From: Nakazawaea peltata
Taxonomy: Eukaryota; Ascomycota; Pichiomycetes; Alaninales; Pachysolenaceae
Length of the DNA: 64,000 bases
Reading direction: 5' to 3'
Assembly (NCBI GenBank): GCA_001599355.1
Contig: BCGQ01000001.1
Coordinates: 2,049,135 to 2,113,134 of the forward strand
A program made the translations under genes and the position numbers. The notes beneath the pieces are model-generated. The model had not been told where the DNA came from. It saw only the letters and a list, made by a program, of their open reading frames with translations, and did not search any database. This document shows positions 17,796-27,404 of this stretch, piece after piece; the first letter of the stretch is position 1, and every line of letters starts with the position of its first letter.

Positions 17796-18491
17796 ATGTT
17801 GTTCAAATCTTTAATCCCAGCCATTGCTTTATTATCGGCCATGGCCGTTGCTGACGAGGTCACTACCGAGACTACCACCTCTACTGACGTCGAACAAACA
17901 ACCACCTCTTACATTACTTTGACTTTGACCGAGACTTTGTTGACACCAAGTGAATCTGCTGCTTTGGAGGCTGCTGCTGAATCTTCTGCTTCTGCTGCTT
18001 CTGTTGCTTCTGTTTCATCAGCTTCCCTGGCTTCTGCCGCCTCTGCTTCTTCTGCTTCTCTGGCTTCTGCTTCTTCTGCTTCTGCCGCTGCCAAGGCTTC
18101 CTTGTTGGCTGCCGAAGCTTTAGTCGCCATTGCCTCCAGTGCTGCTGAGTCTTCCTCTTCTAGTGAGATTGTCTCTTCATCATCTGCCGAAGCTACTGGC
18201 AGTATTGTTTCCTCAACTTCTGAAGCTTCCTCTTCCGCTATGACTACTTCTGTTGTATACCACAACTCTACATCGACCGTTGTTTACTCTTCATCGGCCG
18301 TTTTGTCCAGCGGATTCCACAACACTACCACCTCTTCCAAGGCTTCTCATACTTCATCCCTCGCTGCCGCCTCCACTTCCAAATCTAAATCTGCCGCTTC
18401 TTCAACAAGCTCAGGAAACTTGGCTAACTCTTACCAAGTATCGGGTGGACTTGCTGCCGCTGCCGGTTTAGCCGTCGCCATGCTTTTGTAA
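17796..18491 (+). CDS. Ser/Ala-rich GPI-anchored cell wall protein
   Basis: This 231-aa protein has the full GPI wall-protein layout. A signal peptide covers residues 1-19 (M-L-F-K-S-L-I-P-A-I-A-L-L-S-A-M-A-V-A). A Thr-rich start with Y-I-T-L-T-L-T-E-T-L recalls Ccw12-type proteins. About 120 residues of Ser/Ala repeats and Ser/Thr blocks with two N-glycosylation sequons (N-S-T, N-T-T) follow. The C-terminus is a hydrophobic GPI signal, with a likely omega site in the S-S-G-N region and tail G-L-A-A-A-A-G-L-A-V-A-M-L-L. Such proteins are linked to beta-1,6-glucan in the outer wall. Codons are strongly biased (GCT, TCT, GCC), as in highly expressed yeast genes. I cannot name a single orthologue; such repeats evolve too fast. 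Confidence 0.85.
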   Translation: MLFKSLIPAIALLSAMAVADEVTTETTTSTDVEQTTTSYITLTLTETLLTPSESAALEAAAESSASAASVASVSSASLASAASASSASLASASSASAAAKASLLAAEALVAIASSAAESSSSSEIVSSSSAEATGSIVSSTSEASSSAMTTSVVYHNSTSTVVYSSSAVLSSGFHNTTTSSKASHTSSLAAASTSKSKSAASSTSSGNLANSYQVSGGLAAAAGLAVAMLL

Positions 18492-18792
18492 GCTGAACAA
18501 AAATGAAACCAAAGGATTTGTTGTTAGGTTAGGAGTGTTTGATTTTGTATTTGTTTTTTTTATTTTATTTTGAATCTAGAGGTCATTAACACCCCCTCCC
18601 AATTAGAGAGATACCCCTGTTAAAGACCCTAATCTATTTTTACCCTGTTCGTTATCGTTTTAATGATATTTGACATTGCTTATGCTGTCTTATTTTATTA
18701 TTTTAATAATTTTACTTTGATTCCTTGTCAAATATATATACAATCTGACTTTCAAAATCCAAATGTATTTAATTATAAACATGTAAGATTTC

Positions 18793-20481
18793 CTATGCTA
18801 AGTTTCTCTGGTCGATGACCAGTGAATATAATGCATTTCTAACTCCATTACCCTTGAGAGATAACCATCTTCCTAATCTGTGTTCTTTTGATAATGTCAG
18901 CAAGACTCTAACTTTCCCATTCTTCTTATTTGGATCTTCTTCAAACAGTTCAATCTTCGAGATGACCCCCTTCAGGTTCGGTAACGTCCCAATGAGGGAA
19001 AAAGATCTCAAATCATCACTCAATTTCCATACTTTAATTTCTCCACTCCAAGAGCCCGAAAAAAATACATTGGAAAAAGGAATCAGATAAATAGAGGTGA
19101 TCCAACGAGGATTTTCCTTCGGGATTTGTCTTTGTTGCGTGGTGGAATCTTTTTCTCCCGAGGCTTGAGATGGTGATAATGAAGGATCGACACCATGAGC
19201 AACTCTGATAGTGAATTGAGGCTTCTTTTTCAGTGTAGACCATAATGAGATGTTACCATTATCAGAACCGGTAATGAAATGAGAATCATCAACCATTGAG
19301 ACACATTCTAAAGAACCCTCGAAATAGAATTCTGGCTCTTCGGGTTTCTCTTCCAGCTTCTCTTCGGAACTGTTCTCCCCCGAATTTTCCGCTCCCCCCT
19401 CCTTTTTAGAACTTTTCTTCTTCTTTTTCTCCACAGAATCTCCACCTCTAAAAGTCAATCTACTCTCTTCGGCAATCTTCCATAACATGGCTGTTCTGTC
19501 TCTGGAACCAACGGTGACACATCTTTCCAGAGCCAATGCACTAATATCCACCACCAGATCTTGATGTCCATATAATGTCTCCAATTGAGCCATCTGATTC
19601 ACACTGTAAGTTCTGATCTTCAAATCTCCACACAGCAGGTACAATTGGTCGGTATTTCTTCTGAACAGTAACCCATAGACGTGAGCATTTTTAGATTTGT
19701 TTTCCAATACTTTCAATGGCGAAAGGTTTTCAGATGACCAGATGATTAATCTCTTATCTTTACCTCCGGTGACAACGAACTTTCCGTTAGGAGAAACGGC
19801 CACCGAATAAATCTCGTCCAGATGTCCATTTCTGTGAGCTTCTTTGTTGATTTCCACATATGAAACACCACCTTTCAGGTACTTTATTCTTCTTGGTTTC
19901 TTATCGAAACTGGAGATATCCCATTTGGATACTTCCATATCTTTAGAAGTCGTGAAACAATGTGGGTAATGCACACTTAAACATGTCAATCCTTGAGATC
20001 CAATTCTTGATATAGTTGGTTTGCTATCACTTATGAGTAAGTTGTCCAGAATGAATTTATATACGTAACCTTTTTGCTCCAGGGCATCTTTCTTCAATCT
20101 GGATCCAATAATATCTCTATCCAAGTCCAGAGCGTCAAAGTCTCCATACTCTTCTTGTAATTCTGTATTTAAATTATCCAAGTATTGCTTCAGTAATCTA
20201 CGACGTTTGTCAGCAGCGGTTTCGGTGGAAAATTCTTCATCACTGTCAAGTTCTCTCTCTTCATCAATATCTTTGGTTTCTACATTGACATCACCGGAGT
20301 TTCCGTCATCGGTATCACTATAATCACTGATCTCTTCATCTGCCTCTTCTGTTTGGGTAGAAGGGGTCGTATTTTTCCCCTTTTGCTGCTTATTTCTACC
20401 AACAAGAGATGTGGTTCTCTTGTTTCCACCACTTCTCTTCCTTTTCTTACTAGGATCACTCAAAAACGGATCTCCCACCAT
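18793..20481 (-). CDS. RRP9: U3 snoRNP WD40 protein Rrp9
   Basis: This 562-aa protein has the U3-55K/Rrp9 layout. A basic Lys/Arg N-terminus (K-K-R-K-R-S-G-G) is followed by an acidic Glu/Asp stretch, the conserved helix E-T-A-A-D-K-R-R-R-L-L-K-Q-Y-L, and a seven-bladed WD40 propeller from about 145 (blade ends such as V-T-G-G-K-D-K-R-L-I-I-W, T-V-G-S-R-D-R-T-A-M-L-W and I-T-G-S-D-N-G-N-I-S-L-W). A lysine/glutamate insertion sits near 345-385. Rrp9 binds the B/C motif of U3 snoRNA and is needed for early 18S pre-rRNA cleavages in the SSU processome. Its promoter has AAAATTTTT blocks at 20552-20578 and a PAC-like GATGAG at 20621, common in ribosome-biogenesis genes. Confidence 0.93.
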   Translation of the reverse strand: MVGDPFLSDPSKKRKRSGGNKRTTSLVGRNKQQKGKNTTPSTQTEEADEEISDYSDTDDGNSGDVNVETKDIDEERELDSDEEFSTETAADKRRRLLKQYLDNLNTELQEEYGDFDALDLDRDIIGSRLKKDALEQKGYVYKFILDNLLISDSKPTISRIGSQGLTCLSVHYPHCFTTSKDMEVSKWDISSFDKKPRRIKYLKGGVSYVEINKEAHRNGHLDEIYSVAVSPNGKFVVTGGKDKRLIIWSSENLSPLKVLENKSKNAHVYGLLFRRNTDQLYLLCGDLKIRTYSVNQMAQLETLYGHQDLVVDISALALERCVTVGSRDRTAMLWKIAEESRLTFRGGDSVEKKKKKSSKKEGGAENSGENSSEEKLEEKPEEPEFYFEGSLECVSMVDDSHFITGSDNGNISLWSTLKKKPQFTIRVAHGVDPSLSPSQASGEKDSTTQQRQIPKENPRWITSIYLIPFSNVFFSGSWSGEIKVWKLSDDLRSFSLIGTLPNLKGVISKIELFEEDPNKKNGKVRVLLTLSKEHRLGRWLSLKGNGVRNALYSLVIDQRNLA

Positions 20482-20551
20482 ATTATATTCTCCAGTTTAC
20501 TACTCCTCTTTTACAGTCATCACCATCTCATCAGAGGCAGAAAAATATAGA

Positions 20552-20626
20552 GAAAATTTTTTGCCTATAAAATTTTTCAGATTTCCTAAAATGGATAATT
20601 GGGAAGTGCACTACTAATGAGATGAG
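20552..20626. promoter_or_regulatory. RRPE-like and PAC-like elements upstream of RRP9
   Basis: Two GAAAATTTTT/AAAATTTTTC blocks (20552-20562, 20569-20578) match the RRPE core, and GATGAG(AT) at 20621 matches the PAC core. They lie 70-140 bp upstream of RRP9, a usual position for these elements. Between them, TTTCCTAAAATGG (20582-20594) also carries a CC(A/T)6GG core. The matches are by eye only. Confidence 0.45.
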
Positions 20627-20666
20627 ATATTGGGGGTTATTGGGGGGTTAATGGGAGATTGGTTAT

Positions 20667-21659
20667 TTATTCAATGGTGGAGTTCTTCTCGGCAAGAGTA
20701 AGTGCTTCTAAAACAAACAGCCAGAAATTCTTGATGTTCATGCCAAATCCAACTTTAACACCATCTTCAATCTCTTCAACTGCCTCACTCTTACCTTCTA
20801 ATTCTCCACTCTCTACACAGTGAATGTTATACGATTTATAGACGAAATCAAGAGGTAAGCCAGGGACCTCAATACCGTAAAAAGTTAACAAAACAAGAAC
20901 AGCAAGAGGATCATGTACTGGAGGTCCATCATCGAATCCTTGTTCATCAATATAAGCTTTCTTGAAAAACAGGATCAAATCTTTGACCATTTTTCTCAAA
21001 TTGGAATTTTTCAGCCCTGGGACGTAGATTTGATCTTCAATCTCTTTGGAGGCGATCAGTTGATGAGTCAAATCAAGAGGAATTAAAATACATTTAGATC
21101 TGATCTCAGGATCTTCAAAAATAATATTGGCAGCATGAGGATCACACCAAATATTGAATTCACCAGCCCCCCAATTGAACTCATTAATTCCACCACCCAT
21201 AAAACTGAAATATCTAACTTTAGATTTGACATCTGGATGTTGTTGTAATAATTTGGCTACATTGGTGAAGGTTCCAGTAGCTACAATGGCCAATTCACCT
21301 GGATATTTATTTGCAGCAGCATACATCAGTCCAACGGCATCTTCCTTAGCAGCAACAGCTGGTTTCGGCAAAAGATCAGAGCCTTCCAAACCAGATTCTC
21401 CATGGATACTTGGCAGGTAACTTGGCTCCTTGACGAGTGGTCTGTCACTACCTCTATAGACAGGAATCTCATCAGCTTTACCAATGGCAGTTAAAACAGA
21501 CAATGCATTGTATGTGGTCTTCTCTAATGGGGCATTTCCATGGACGGTGGAAACTCCAACCAAATTGAAATATGGGTTATAGGCAGCTAAGATGATAGCA
21601 ATGGCATCATCATGACCAGGATCACAATCTAAGAACAATGGGATCTTCTGAGTGCTCAT
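20667..21659 (-). CDS. URH1: uridine/inosine nucleoside hydrolase (Urh1-type)
   Basis: This 330-aa protein belongs to the inosine-uridine preferring nucleoside hydrolase family. Near the N-terminus is the Ca2+/ribose-binding signature D-C-D-P-G-H-D-D-A-I-A-I, with the family's conserved Asp residues. Later come G-G-G-I-N-E-F-N-W, N-I-W-C-D-P-H-A-A-N, L-D-L-T-H-Q and H-D-P-L-A-V, the last carrying the final calcium aspartate. The enzyme splits uridine, cytidine or nicotinamide riboside into base plus ribose in pyrimidine and NAD precursor salvage. Length matches S. cerevisiae Urh1 (340 aa). All the expected catalytic Asp residues are present. Confidence 0.92.
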   Translation of the reverse strand: MSTQKIPLFLDCDPGHDDAIAIILAAYNPYFNLVGVSTVHGNAPLEKTTYNALSVLTAIGKADEIPVYRGSDRPLVKEPSYLPSIHGESGLEGSDLLPKPAVAAKEDAVGLMYAAANKYPGELAIVATGTFTNVAKLLQQHPDVKSKVRYFSFMGGGINEFNWGAGEFNIWCDPHAANIIFEDPEIRSKCILIPLDLTHQLIASKEIEDQIYVPGLKNSNLRKMVKDLILFFKKAYIDEQGFDDGPPVHDPLAVLVLLTFYGIEVPGLPLDFVYKSYNIHCVESGELEGKSEAVEEIEDGVKVGFGMNIKNFWLFVLEALTLAEKNSTIE

Positions 21660-21932
21660 TTTGACTCTAACTTCTAAATTTCACTATCGCAGTGATCCTC
21701 TAGTCTCTATATCTAAATATGGTTTTATAGCCAACTAGTCGACCAACGGCTGGCACTATCTTTTCGGCGGAGAATTTACCTGCGCACTAAGGCGGAGGAA
21801 ATTATACGAGCCGATAAAGAGCCGAGCGCAGCGAATTACGAATTTAAGTGTATGACATAGTGAGGAGTGATGCCATGGCAAGATGGTGGTATGGCAAGGG
21901 CCCAACTACAACTAAATATCTCTATCATTCAT

Positions 21933-22667
21933 TCAAAATACATGCTTACGGAAAGTACTAGCCGATAACTTATCGAAATCCTCAAGCGAATCATTCTCAA
22001 TCAATTGTCCCAAATAAGTATTGAGCTCAAACTTAATAAGATTAGCTCTATTGATCAAATTCTTTATGAATTCAACACTGAGTTCATCCAAATCATTCTT
22101 ACGGATGAATATGCAAGTGATTTTCAAGTTCTTATGAATCGATAAAAATAAACCAATAAGTCTTCTAACATTGGTACTATTTCCTTGTAATAAACGGTTA
22201 AATGTCTCTATTTGTTTGTTCACTAAGATCAAATTTGAGCATATCTTCTTCAAATTCTGAAGTCTATTCTTATAATCTATCACTTTGGACAAATGAGTGT
22301 CTTGTTCAGTCAATTGTTTCTTACTCTTATTCAACATATTTTGATAACTATTCAAATCGAATTTGATGTTATTAATCAATTCGATTGATCCTTCTACCGA
22401 AGTTCCTAACACAATAAATTCATGATAATCCGTATTGATCAAGTTCATTAACTCTGTATCCAATTCCTTTAACAACGATCTCAAGTCAGATGACAAATCC
22501 TCCAACGTGATGAACCTATAATTCTCATACATGAATTTGTCTAGAAGAATATTTGAGTCATCATCTTTGTAGTTTTCGATTTTGGTTTGGAAAAGTTCCC
22601 TCGTCAACCTTACCGGGAAGGGAAACTCTTCTTCATTATATGGGGTATCATTGTCAAACATCTCCAT
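21933..22667 (-). CDS. COG2: conserved oligomeric Golgi complex subunit 2
   Basis: This 244-aa protein matches the short yeast Cog2/Sec35 form (262 aa in S. cerevisiae). The N-terminal motif F-P-F-P-V-R-L-T-R-E-L-F and F-M-Y-E-N-Y-R-F-I-T-L-E-D-L-S-S-D-L lead into a helix-rich coiled-coil body with L-G-T-S-V-E-G-S-I-E-L-I-N-N. COG is a multisubunit tether for retrograde vesicles within the Golgi, and Cog2 sits in the essential lobe A with Cog1, Cog3 and Cog4. It is divergent from CTF4. Confidence 0.87.
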   Translation of the reverse strand: MEMFDNDTPYNEEEFPFPVRLTRELFQTKIENYKDDDSNILLDKFMYENYRFITLEDLSSDLRSLLKELDTELMNLINTDYHEFIVLGTSVEGSIELINNIKFDLNSYQNMLNKSKKQLTEQDTHLSKVIDYKNRLQNLKKICSNLILVNKQIETFNRLLQGNSTNVRRLIGLFLSIHKNLKITCIFIRKNDLDELSVEFIKNLINRANLIKFELNTYLGQLIENDSLEDFDKLSASTFRKHVF

Positions 22668-22734
22668 GGTTACTCTTCAACTGATGGTCTTAACGTGGTT
22701 TGAATCTTTGATCAAATACGTTGTTCTTATGAGA

Positions 22735-22768
22735 TTTCCGAAATAGGAATTACTTATTACGGTAATAA
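22735..22768. promoter_or_regulatory. palindromic elements in the COG2-CTF4 promoter
   Basis: TTTCCGAAATAGGAAT (22735-22750) resembles a Mcm1/ECB site with one core mismatch. Immediately after it TTATTAC-G-GTAATAA (22754-22768) is a perfect inverted repeat with 7-bp arms. Both look like dimeric factor sites, but the factor is not known. Confidence 0.45.
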
Positions 22769-22837
22769 CCTCGAATTTCGATATCGCAATTTAACTTCCT
22801 ATAATGGCAAGTCTCTAATATACTTTATCTGGAAATT

Positions 22838-22856
22838 CGCGAAAACTGGAACGCGT
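22838..22856 (+). promoter_or_regulatory. SCB and MCB boxes upstream of CTF4
   Basis: CGCGAAA (22838-22844, SBF box) and ACGCGT (22851-22856, MBF box) lie seven bases apart and about 75-95 bp upstream of the CTF4 ATG. In S. cerevisiae these boxes drive late-G1 transcription of replication genes. CTF4 is a replication factor, so the fit is good. Confidence 0.7.
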
Positions 22857-22931
22857 CTCTTTTTCCACTCAAATCCATACAGAACAAAGATATCAGAAGA
22901 CACCTGGAGCGATACCTGGACACACCTGGAC

Positions 22932-25394
22932 ATGCCCGGAGAGATCAAATCTTACTTTGCAACACTGGGAAAGGTAACCGCCGCCTATTCCTCAAAAGAC
23001 CACACCGCAAAATTACTCGTCTTCAATGACGCCGGTATTTTGAAAGCCTTCAAAGATGAAGATGATGAACCAAAAGTAGTCACCATTATAGATAAACTGA
23101 CCAGTCTTGCTAGTCATGAAGATACATTTGTGGTTACCTCTTCATCTGGAGAGTGCAAGCTCTACAATTTCAAGACAGGCGCCGAATCACTTTTACACCG
23201 CTCTTTATTACCATTGAACGCTGCTTGTTTTAATCATGATGGCTCATTGGCTGTAGTTGGAGGAGATGAAGGTGAATTGGTACTCATTAGTATCGAAGAT
23301 CAAGGAATTGTTCGTGTTAAATTGACTGATTCCATCAATAGCTTGAGTTATAACCGTGCTAATGATTTACTTGCCATCACTTTAAGTAATGGTGATGTCT
23401 TGATTTACTCATTGAATTCGAACCCTCCTAATTTGGTTACTAAGATTTCAGATGCCACTCAATCGGTCATTAGGGACGAAGATGATCCAACTGACTCATC
23501 TAACTTATTGGCTACCAATGCTGAATGGCATCCTAAGAATACTGACTATTTGGTAGTGGCTTCACTGTCAAAATCTTTAAGTTTGTTCAATAGAAATGAT
23601 AATTTCACCAATGTGAAAGAAATTTGTCTGGGTGAACATTCCACCGATATCGTTGACTTCAAATTATCCAATTCTGGAAAGTATATTGCATCATTAGATG
23701 TATCGAATGCACTTTGTATTTGGGATTTCCGTACTTTCAAGCTTCTCAAGAAGATCGACATTGCTGTTAAGGAGGACGATTCCCTGTTGAACAATTTAGT
23801 ATGGGGTTCTGATAACAGTATCTCTGTTACTAGTTTCGGAGGTTCATTAATTAAATTCAAGGATATAATTGAAGAAGAAGATTCAGCTCCATTGGGAATT
23901 GAATTAGAAGCTGAAGAAGGTTCAGATGAAGAAGTTCAAAATGAAGAAGATGGATTTGAAGAACCTACAAAATTCGCCTATGAAGATGATAACGATTTCA
24001 TTATTGATGATGATAATGCAGGTTATACCGAGAAAAGATTATTTGGAGACGATGATGAGTTCGAGAATGGCAGAGTTGACCGCGGTTCAAAGAGAGTGAG
24101 ACATTCCAACGGACATACACCACCAGCTGAACCAAAATATAAATTAAAGCCATATTCACCAGGGTCTACACCTTGGAACTCAGACAGACGTTACTTAACT
24201 ATGAACTCCATTGGATATGCCTGGGCTGTCAAACAAGCCAGTAATTTCACCGTCACCGTTTCATTCTTCGATAAAAATCAATTCAAAGAGTTCCATTTCA
24301 AAGATTTATATGGATATGATTTGAGTTCTATGAATGAGGTGGGTATTTTATTTGCTACAAGTGGTTATGGAAAGAAATCTTCTAAGCTGAGGATCATGTT
24401 TAGACCACATGAGAATCCAGGGGAGATGTGGGAGACTGATATTCCATTAATTAAGGGAGAATTCCTCTCTTCTGTCACTGTCTCCGACACTTGTATCATT
24501 ATTGGATCTTCTACAGGTATGTTACGGTTCTACAATTTGTTTGGAATCCCCTTAGGATTGGAAAAACAGAACCCTGTGATTGCTTGTATCACCAATAACA
24601 AATACTTTTTAACAATCACATATAACGAAAAGTCTCAGACCTTCAACTACAACGTCCAAGATTTGGAATTCAAATACTATCAAAGAGATATTGCCTTACC
24701 AGTGACGATACCAAATGAAATCGCATATAATAACAAACATCATTTCGTGAAGGGAATATTTTTCTCCGAAGATGGAGATCCAGTCATTGTTGGTCACGAT
24801 AATTTGGTTTTGGTGTTATCCAAATGGAGAGACCCATTACAGGCCCGTTGGATCCCAGTCTTGGACATCAACGAAGGTATAGCTCGTCTTGGAGGTGTGG
24901 GAGACGACTTAAAATGTTGGCCTTTGGGATTATATAAGAGTAAATTGAACTGTATTATGATCAGAGGTAATCTGAATGGAGTTTATCCTTCTTTCCCATT
25001 GTCATTACCTACTGAGATGGATATCAGAATTCCAGGTAACTCGATCTCTGAGAATGAGGATGATGATAACCCAGAAGAAGCTTTCCTTCGTTCTAAAACT
25101 TTGGGAGAGTTGTTGAATGACACAATTGTCACTGGAGATGCCGAAGATCAATATGAACTGGAGCAAAGATTATTGGAATTGCAAATTTTGTATGACAAAT
25201 CCTTATTGAAGATCTTTGTTAGCTGTTGTAATGAGCAAAACTCTTTGAAACTGTTCAACATTGTTCAAGAAATGAGGGGTGATAAACTGTTACTGGCAAG
25301 TGTCAAGATTGCCGAAAGAATGAACTTATTAGGTTTGGTTAGACGTATCAATGGGTTAAGAGAAACAAGAATGGAAATCGAAATGAAATCTTAA
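22932..25394 (+). CDS. CTF4: replisome adaptor Ctf4 (AND-1/Mcl1 family)
   Basis: This 820-aa protein has an N-terminal WD40 propeller (about 1-310; repeats with L-C-I-W-D-F-R-T-F-K-L-L) and an acidic linker (about 325-375). The SepB-type second propeller covers about 390-690, with S-P-G-S-T-P-W-N-S-D-R-R-Y-L-T-M-N-S-I-G. A C-terminal helical bundle (L-E-L-Q-I-L-Y-D-K-S-L-L-K and L-K-L-F-N-I-V-Q-E-M) completes it. Ctf4 trimerises and links CMG helicase (through GINS) with DNA polymerase alpha and other clients, and it promotes sister-chromatid cohesion. It is about 100 aa shorter than S. cerevisiae Ctf4 (927 aa) and, as expected for yeast, lacks the HMG box of animal AND-1. Confidence 0.92.
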   Translation: MPGEIKSYFATLGKVTAAYSSKDHTAKLLVFNDAGILKAFKDEDDEPKVVTIIDKLTSLASHEDTFVVTSSSGECKLYNFKTGAESLLHRSLLPLNAACFNHDGSLAVVGGDEGELVLISIEDQGIVRVKLTDSINSLSYNRANDLLAITLSNGDVLIYSLNSNPPNLVTKISDATQSVIRDEDDPTDSSNLLATNAEWHPKNTDYLVVASLSKSLSLFNRNDNFTNVKEICLGEHSTDIVDFKLSNSGKYIASLDVSNALCIWDFRTFKLLKKIDIAVKEDDSLLNNLVWGSDNSISVTSFGGSLIKFKDIIEEEDSAPLGIELEAEEGSDEEVQNEEDGFEEPTKFAYEDDNDFIIDDDNAGYTEKRLFGDDDEFENGRVDRGSKRVRHSNGHTPPAEPKYKLKPYSPGSTPWNSDRRYLTMNSIGYAWAVKQASNFTVTVSFFDKNQFKEFHFKDLYGYDLSSMNEVGILFATSGYGKKSSKLRIMFRPHENPGEMWETDIPLIKGEFLSSVTVSDTCIIIGSSTGMLRFYNLFGIPLGLEKQNPVIACITNNKYFLTITYNEKSQTFNYNVQDLEFKYYQRDIALPVTIPNEIAYNNKHHFVKGIFFSEDGDPVIVGHDNLVLVLSKWRDPLQARWIPVLDINEGIARLGGVGDDLKCWPLGLYKSKLNCIMIRGNLNGVYPSFPLSLPTEMDIRIPGNSISENEDDDNPEEAFLRSKTLGELLNDTIVTGDAEDQYELEQRLLELQILYDKSLLKIFVSCCNEQNSLKLFNIVQEMRGDKLLLASVKIAERMNLLGLVRRINGLRETRMEIEMKS

Positions 25395-25413
25395 TCTATA
25401 AATATCTATATAA

Positions 25414-26391
25414 TTAACGTCTCTTCTTAGGCAGTTGTTGAGTAGAACCTGTAATTTTCACAAGATCTTTCTCGCTTAAAATTAACCCATTCCTTGTACT
25501 TTTACCAACAGAATGCACCTTCAATCCTCTATCTCTCATTCTCATCTTCTTATTTTCTCCGCTACCAATTCTATCAAAGATCGAAGTAGATCCCTTACCC
25601 CTAGACAAGTCTCGAAGTTGGCCCTTCTTCACCTTGGAAAGAATAATACCATTTTCCCGCGCATCTCTTTCATATTTCTCGGTCTTCTGTTTGTAACTGT
25701 TAAGCATCCCCTTTCTCATGGACATTGGCATTTTCTCCAATTTCTTTGGTTTCTTACTGGCATTGACCTGAGAAATCTCTTTGATTCTCGAATCTAAAGT
25801 ACGTCTTCTAGCAACCCCTGTTGGGCCATCGAAATCAATAGTGCTCATGGTCAATTCTGCTCCTGAAAAATCATTTTTTTGGTTCAAGAAATGACTCTCC
25901 TTCAATAACCGTTGCAATTCTAAATCATTCTTCAAGTTCTCTTCATCGTTGGTATCTTTGGTTTGTTTCAGTTGCATTTTTAGTATTCTTTCGTCTCTTT
26001 GTCTCTGTTGTTCTAAAGTTAAGATTTTTCCACTTCTTACTGCCTTCAATTCTCTGTTGGAGGGCAGTTTATATGCAGTTTCAGGGTTATTAAATTTGAC
26101 TACCACTGTATTATTAGTTCTTCTATCATCCTTGGAAGTAATGTCATCATCGGAGAATCCTGTGAATTCTTCGCTTTCCATGTCGTCATCGATGTCATTT
26201 TCACTATCATTATCACTTTCTTCACTATCTGCTCCTTCATAATTTATCAAATCTTCCAGCTCATCGCTCTGTTCCTCATCACTTGACACGGCTGTTTTCG
26301 ATTTATCATCGAATCCAAGTTCTTCTAAAGATCCAAACTGAGCCTCAAAGGCAAGTCTTTGCAGTTCAAGTTGTTTCAGGTAATCCGACAT
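25414..26391 (-). CDS. FAF1: 40S ribosome assembly factor Faf1
   Basis: This 325-aa protein starts with the Faf1 signature Y-L-K-Q-L-E-L-Q-R-L-A-F-E-A-Q-F-G-S-L-E-E-L-G-F. It then has an acidic Ser/Glu/Asp block (about 35-90) and a basic C-terminal half with M-P-M-S-M-R-K-G-M-L and G-S-T-S-I-F-D-R-I-G-S-G. Faf1 acts in the SSU processome with Krr1 and is required for cleavages that release 18S rRNA. It is divergent from HIS6 over 188 bp. An AAAAAATTTT (RRPE-like) block sits about 75 bp upstream. FAF1, HIS6 and RPB3 are also neighbours in S. cerevisiae (YIL019W-YIL021W). Confidence 0.9.
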   Translation of the reverse strand: MSDYLKQLELQRLAFEAQFGSLEELGFDDKSKTAVSSDEEQSDELEDLINYEGADSEESDNDSENDIDDDMESEEFTGFSDDDITSKDDRRTNNTVVVKFNNPETAYKLPSNRELKAVRSGKILTLEQQRQRDERILKMQLKQTKDTNDEENLKNDLELQRLLKESHFLNQKNDFSGAELTMSTIDFDGPTGVARRRTLDSRIKEISQVNASKKPKKLEKMPMSMRKGMLNSYKQKTEKYERDARENGIILSKVKKGQLRDLSRGKGSTSIFDRIGSGENKKMRMRDRGLKVHSVGKSTRNGLILSEKDLVKITGSTQQLPKKRR

Positions 26392-26579
26392 AACGTTTCT
26401 GTGACCTTTATCACCTCTTGTTCTCTGCTCTTCCCTTCTAAATGCAATGTGAAAAATTCTTAAAAAATTTTAAGCTCTGAAAATAGTGGAAATTTTGTAA
26501 GGAAATTGAAGAATCTCGGGCCTTGAAGAGTCTGAAGAACTTGAAGACCTGAAGGACCAGAACACCAGACACTGCTCAA

Positions 26580-27377
26580 ATGACAAAATTCAGACCTTGT
26601 ATCGACATTCACTCAGGTCAAGTGAAACAAATCGTTGGAGGAACCTTGTTTGAAAACGACGAAGCTAAATTAGAGACCAACTTCGTATCTACTAAACCTT
26701 CATCATACTATGCCAAATTATATAAAGAGAAAGGGTTGAGTGGAGGACATGTGATTAAGTTGGGAAGTACAAGCGAGAATGACAAAGTGGCTCTTGAAGC
26801 TTTACAAGCCTGTCCGGGAACTCTTCAAGTAGGAGGTGGTATCACCGATGCTAATGCTCAGTATTGGATAGACAATGGAGCATCTCATGTGATCATCACA
26901 TCTTGGTTGTTCCCTGGGGGTAAATTCGATAAAGAGAGATTGCAAAGAGTATCACAATTGGTTGGACCGGAGAAATTGGTGGTAGATTTGAGTTGTCGTC
27001 GTGTTAAATCTGAGACTGGTGAAGATGAATGGATCGTGGCGATGAATAAATGGCAAACGTTAACAGATTCCAAATTGTCCAAAGAGTTTTTACAAGAGTT
27101 AAGTCAATATTGTGATGAGTTCTTGATCCATGCTGCCGATGTCGAAGGGTTATGTAATGGAATTGACTCTGATTTGGTTCGTAAGTTGGGTGAATGGTAT
27201 TCCGGTAAGCTGATAACTTATGCCGGTGGTGCCAAATCTGTCCTGGATCTTGATAATGTCAATCAATTGAGTGAGGGCAAAGTCGATATCACTTACGGAA
27301 GCTCACTCGATATTTTCGGAGGCAAATTGGTCAAATTCGATGATGTGTGCGCTTGGAATGAAAAACTGTCATTATAA
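26580..27377 (+). CDS. HIS6: phosphoribosyl-formimino-AICAR-phosphate isomerase (histidine biosynthesis)
   Basis: This 265-aa protein is a (beta/alpha)8 barrel of the eukaryotic His6/HisA type. The first strand [18 protein letters not shown] carries the catalytic Asp. A phosphate-binding Gly-rich turn is at [17 protein letters not shown] lies mid-barrel, and T-Y-A-G-G-A-K-S gives the second phosphate site. It converts ProFAR to PRFAR, the fourth step of histidine synthesis. Length equals the S. cerevisiae enzyme (261 aa). The leader (26520-26575) repeats CTTGAAGA/CTGAAGA three to four times. I saw no TGACTC Gcn4 site in the 188-bp promoter. Confidence 0.95.
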   Translation: MTKFRPCIDIHSGQVKQIVGGTLFENDEAKLETNFVSTKPSSYYAKLYKEKGLSGGHVIKLGSTSENDKVALEALQACPGTLQVGGGITDANAQYWIDNGASHVIITSWLFPGGKFDKERLQRVSQLVGPEKLVVDLSCRRVKSETGEDEWIVAMNKWQTLTDSKLSKEFLQELSQYCDEFLIHAADVEGLCNGIDSDLVRKLGEWYSGKLITYAGGAKSVLDLDNVNQLSEGKVDITYGSSLDIFGGKLVKFDDVCAWNEKLSL

Positions 27378-27404
27378 TCATTAAATTGAACTATATATTT
27401 TAAA

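Noticed and set aside
17909-18265. 118-codon antisense frame rich in Glu/Ala in the wall-protein gene
   Set aside because: Antisense image of Ser/Ala repeats; no ATG context or conservation argument.
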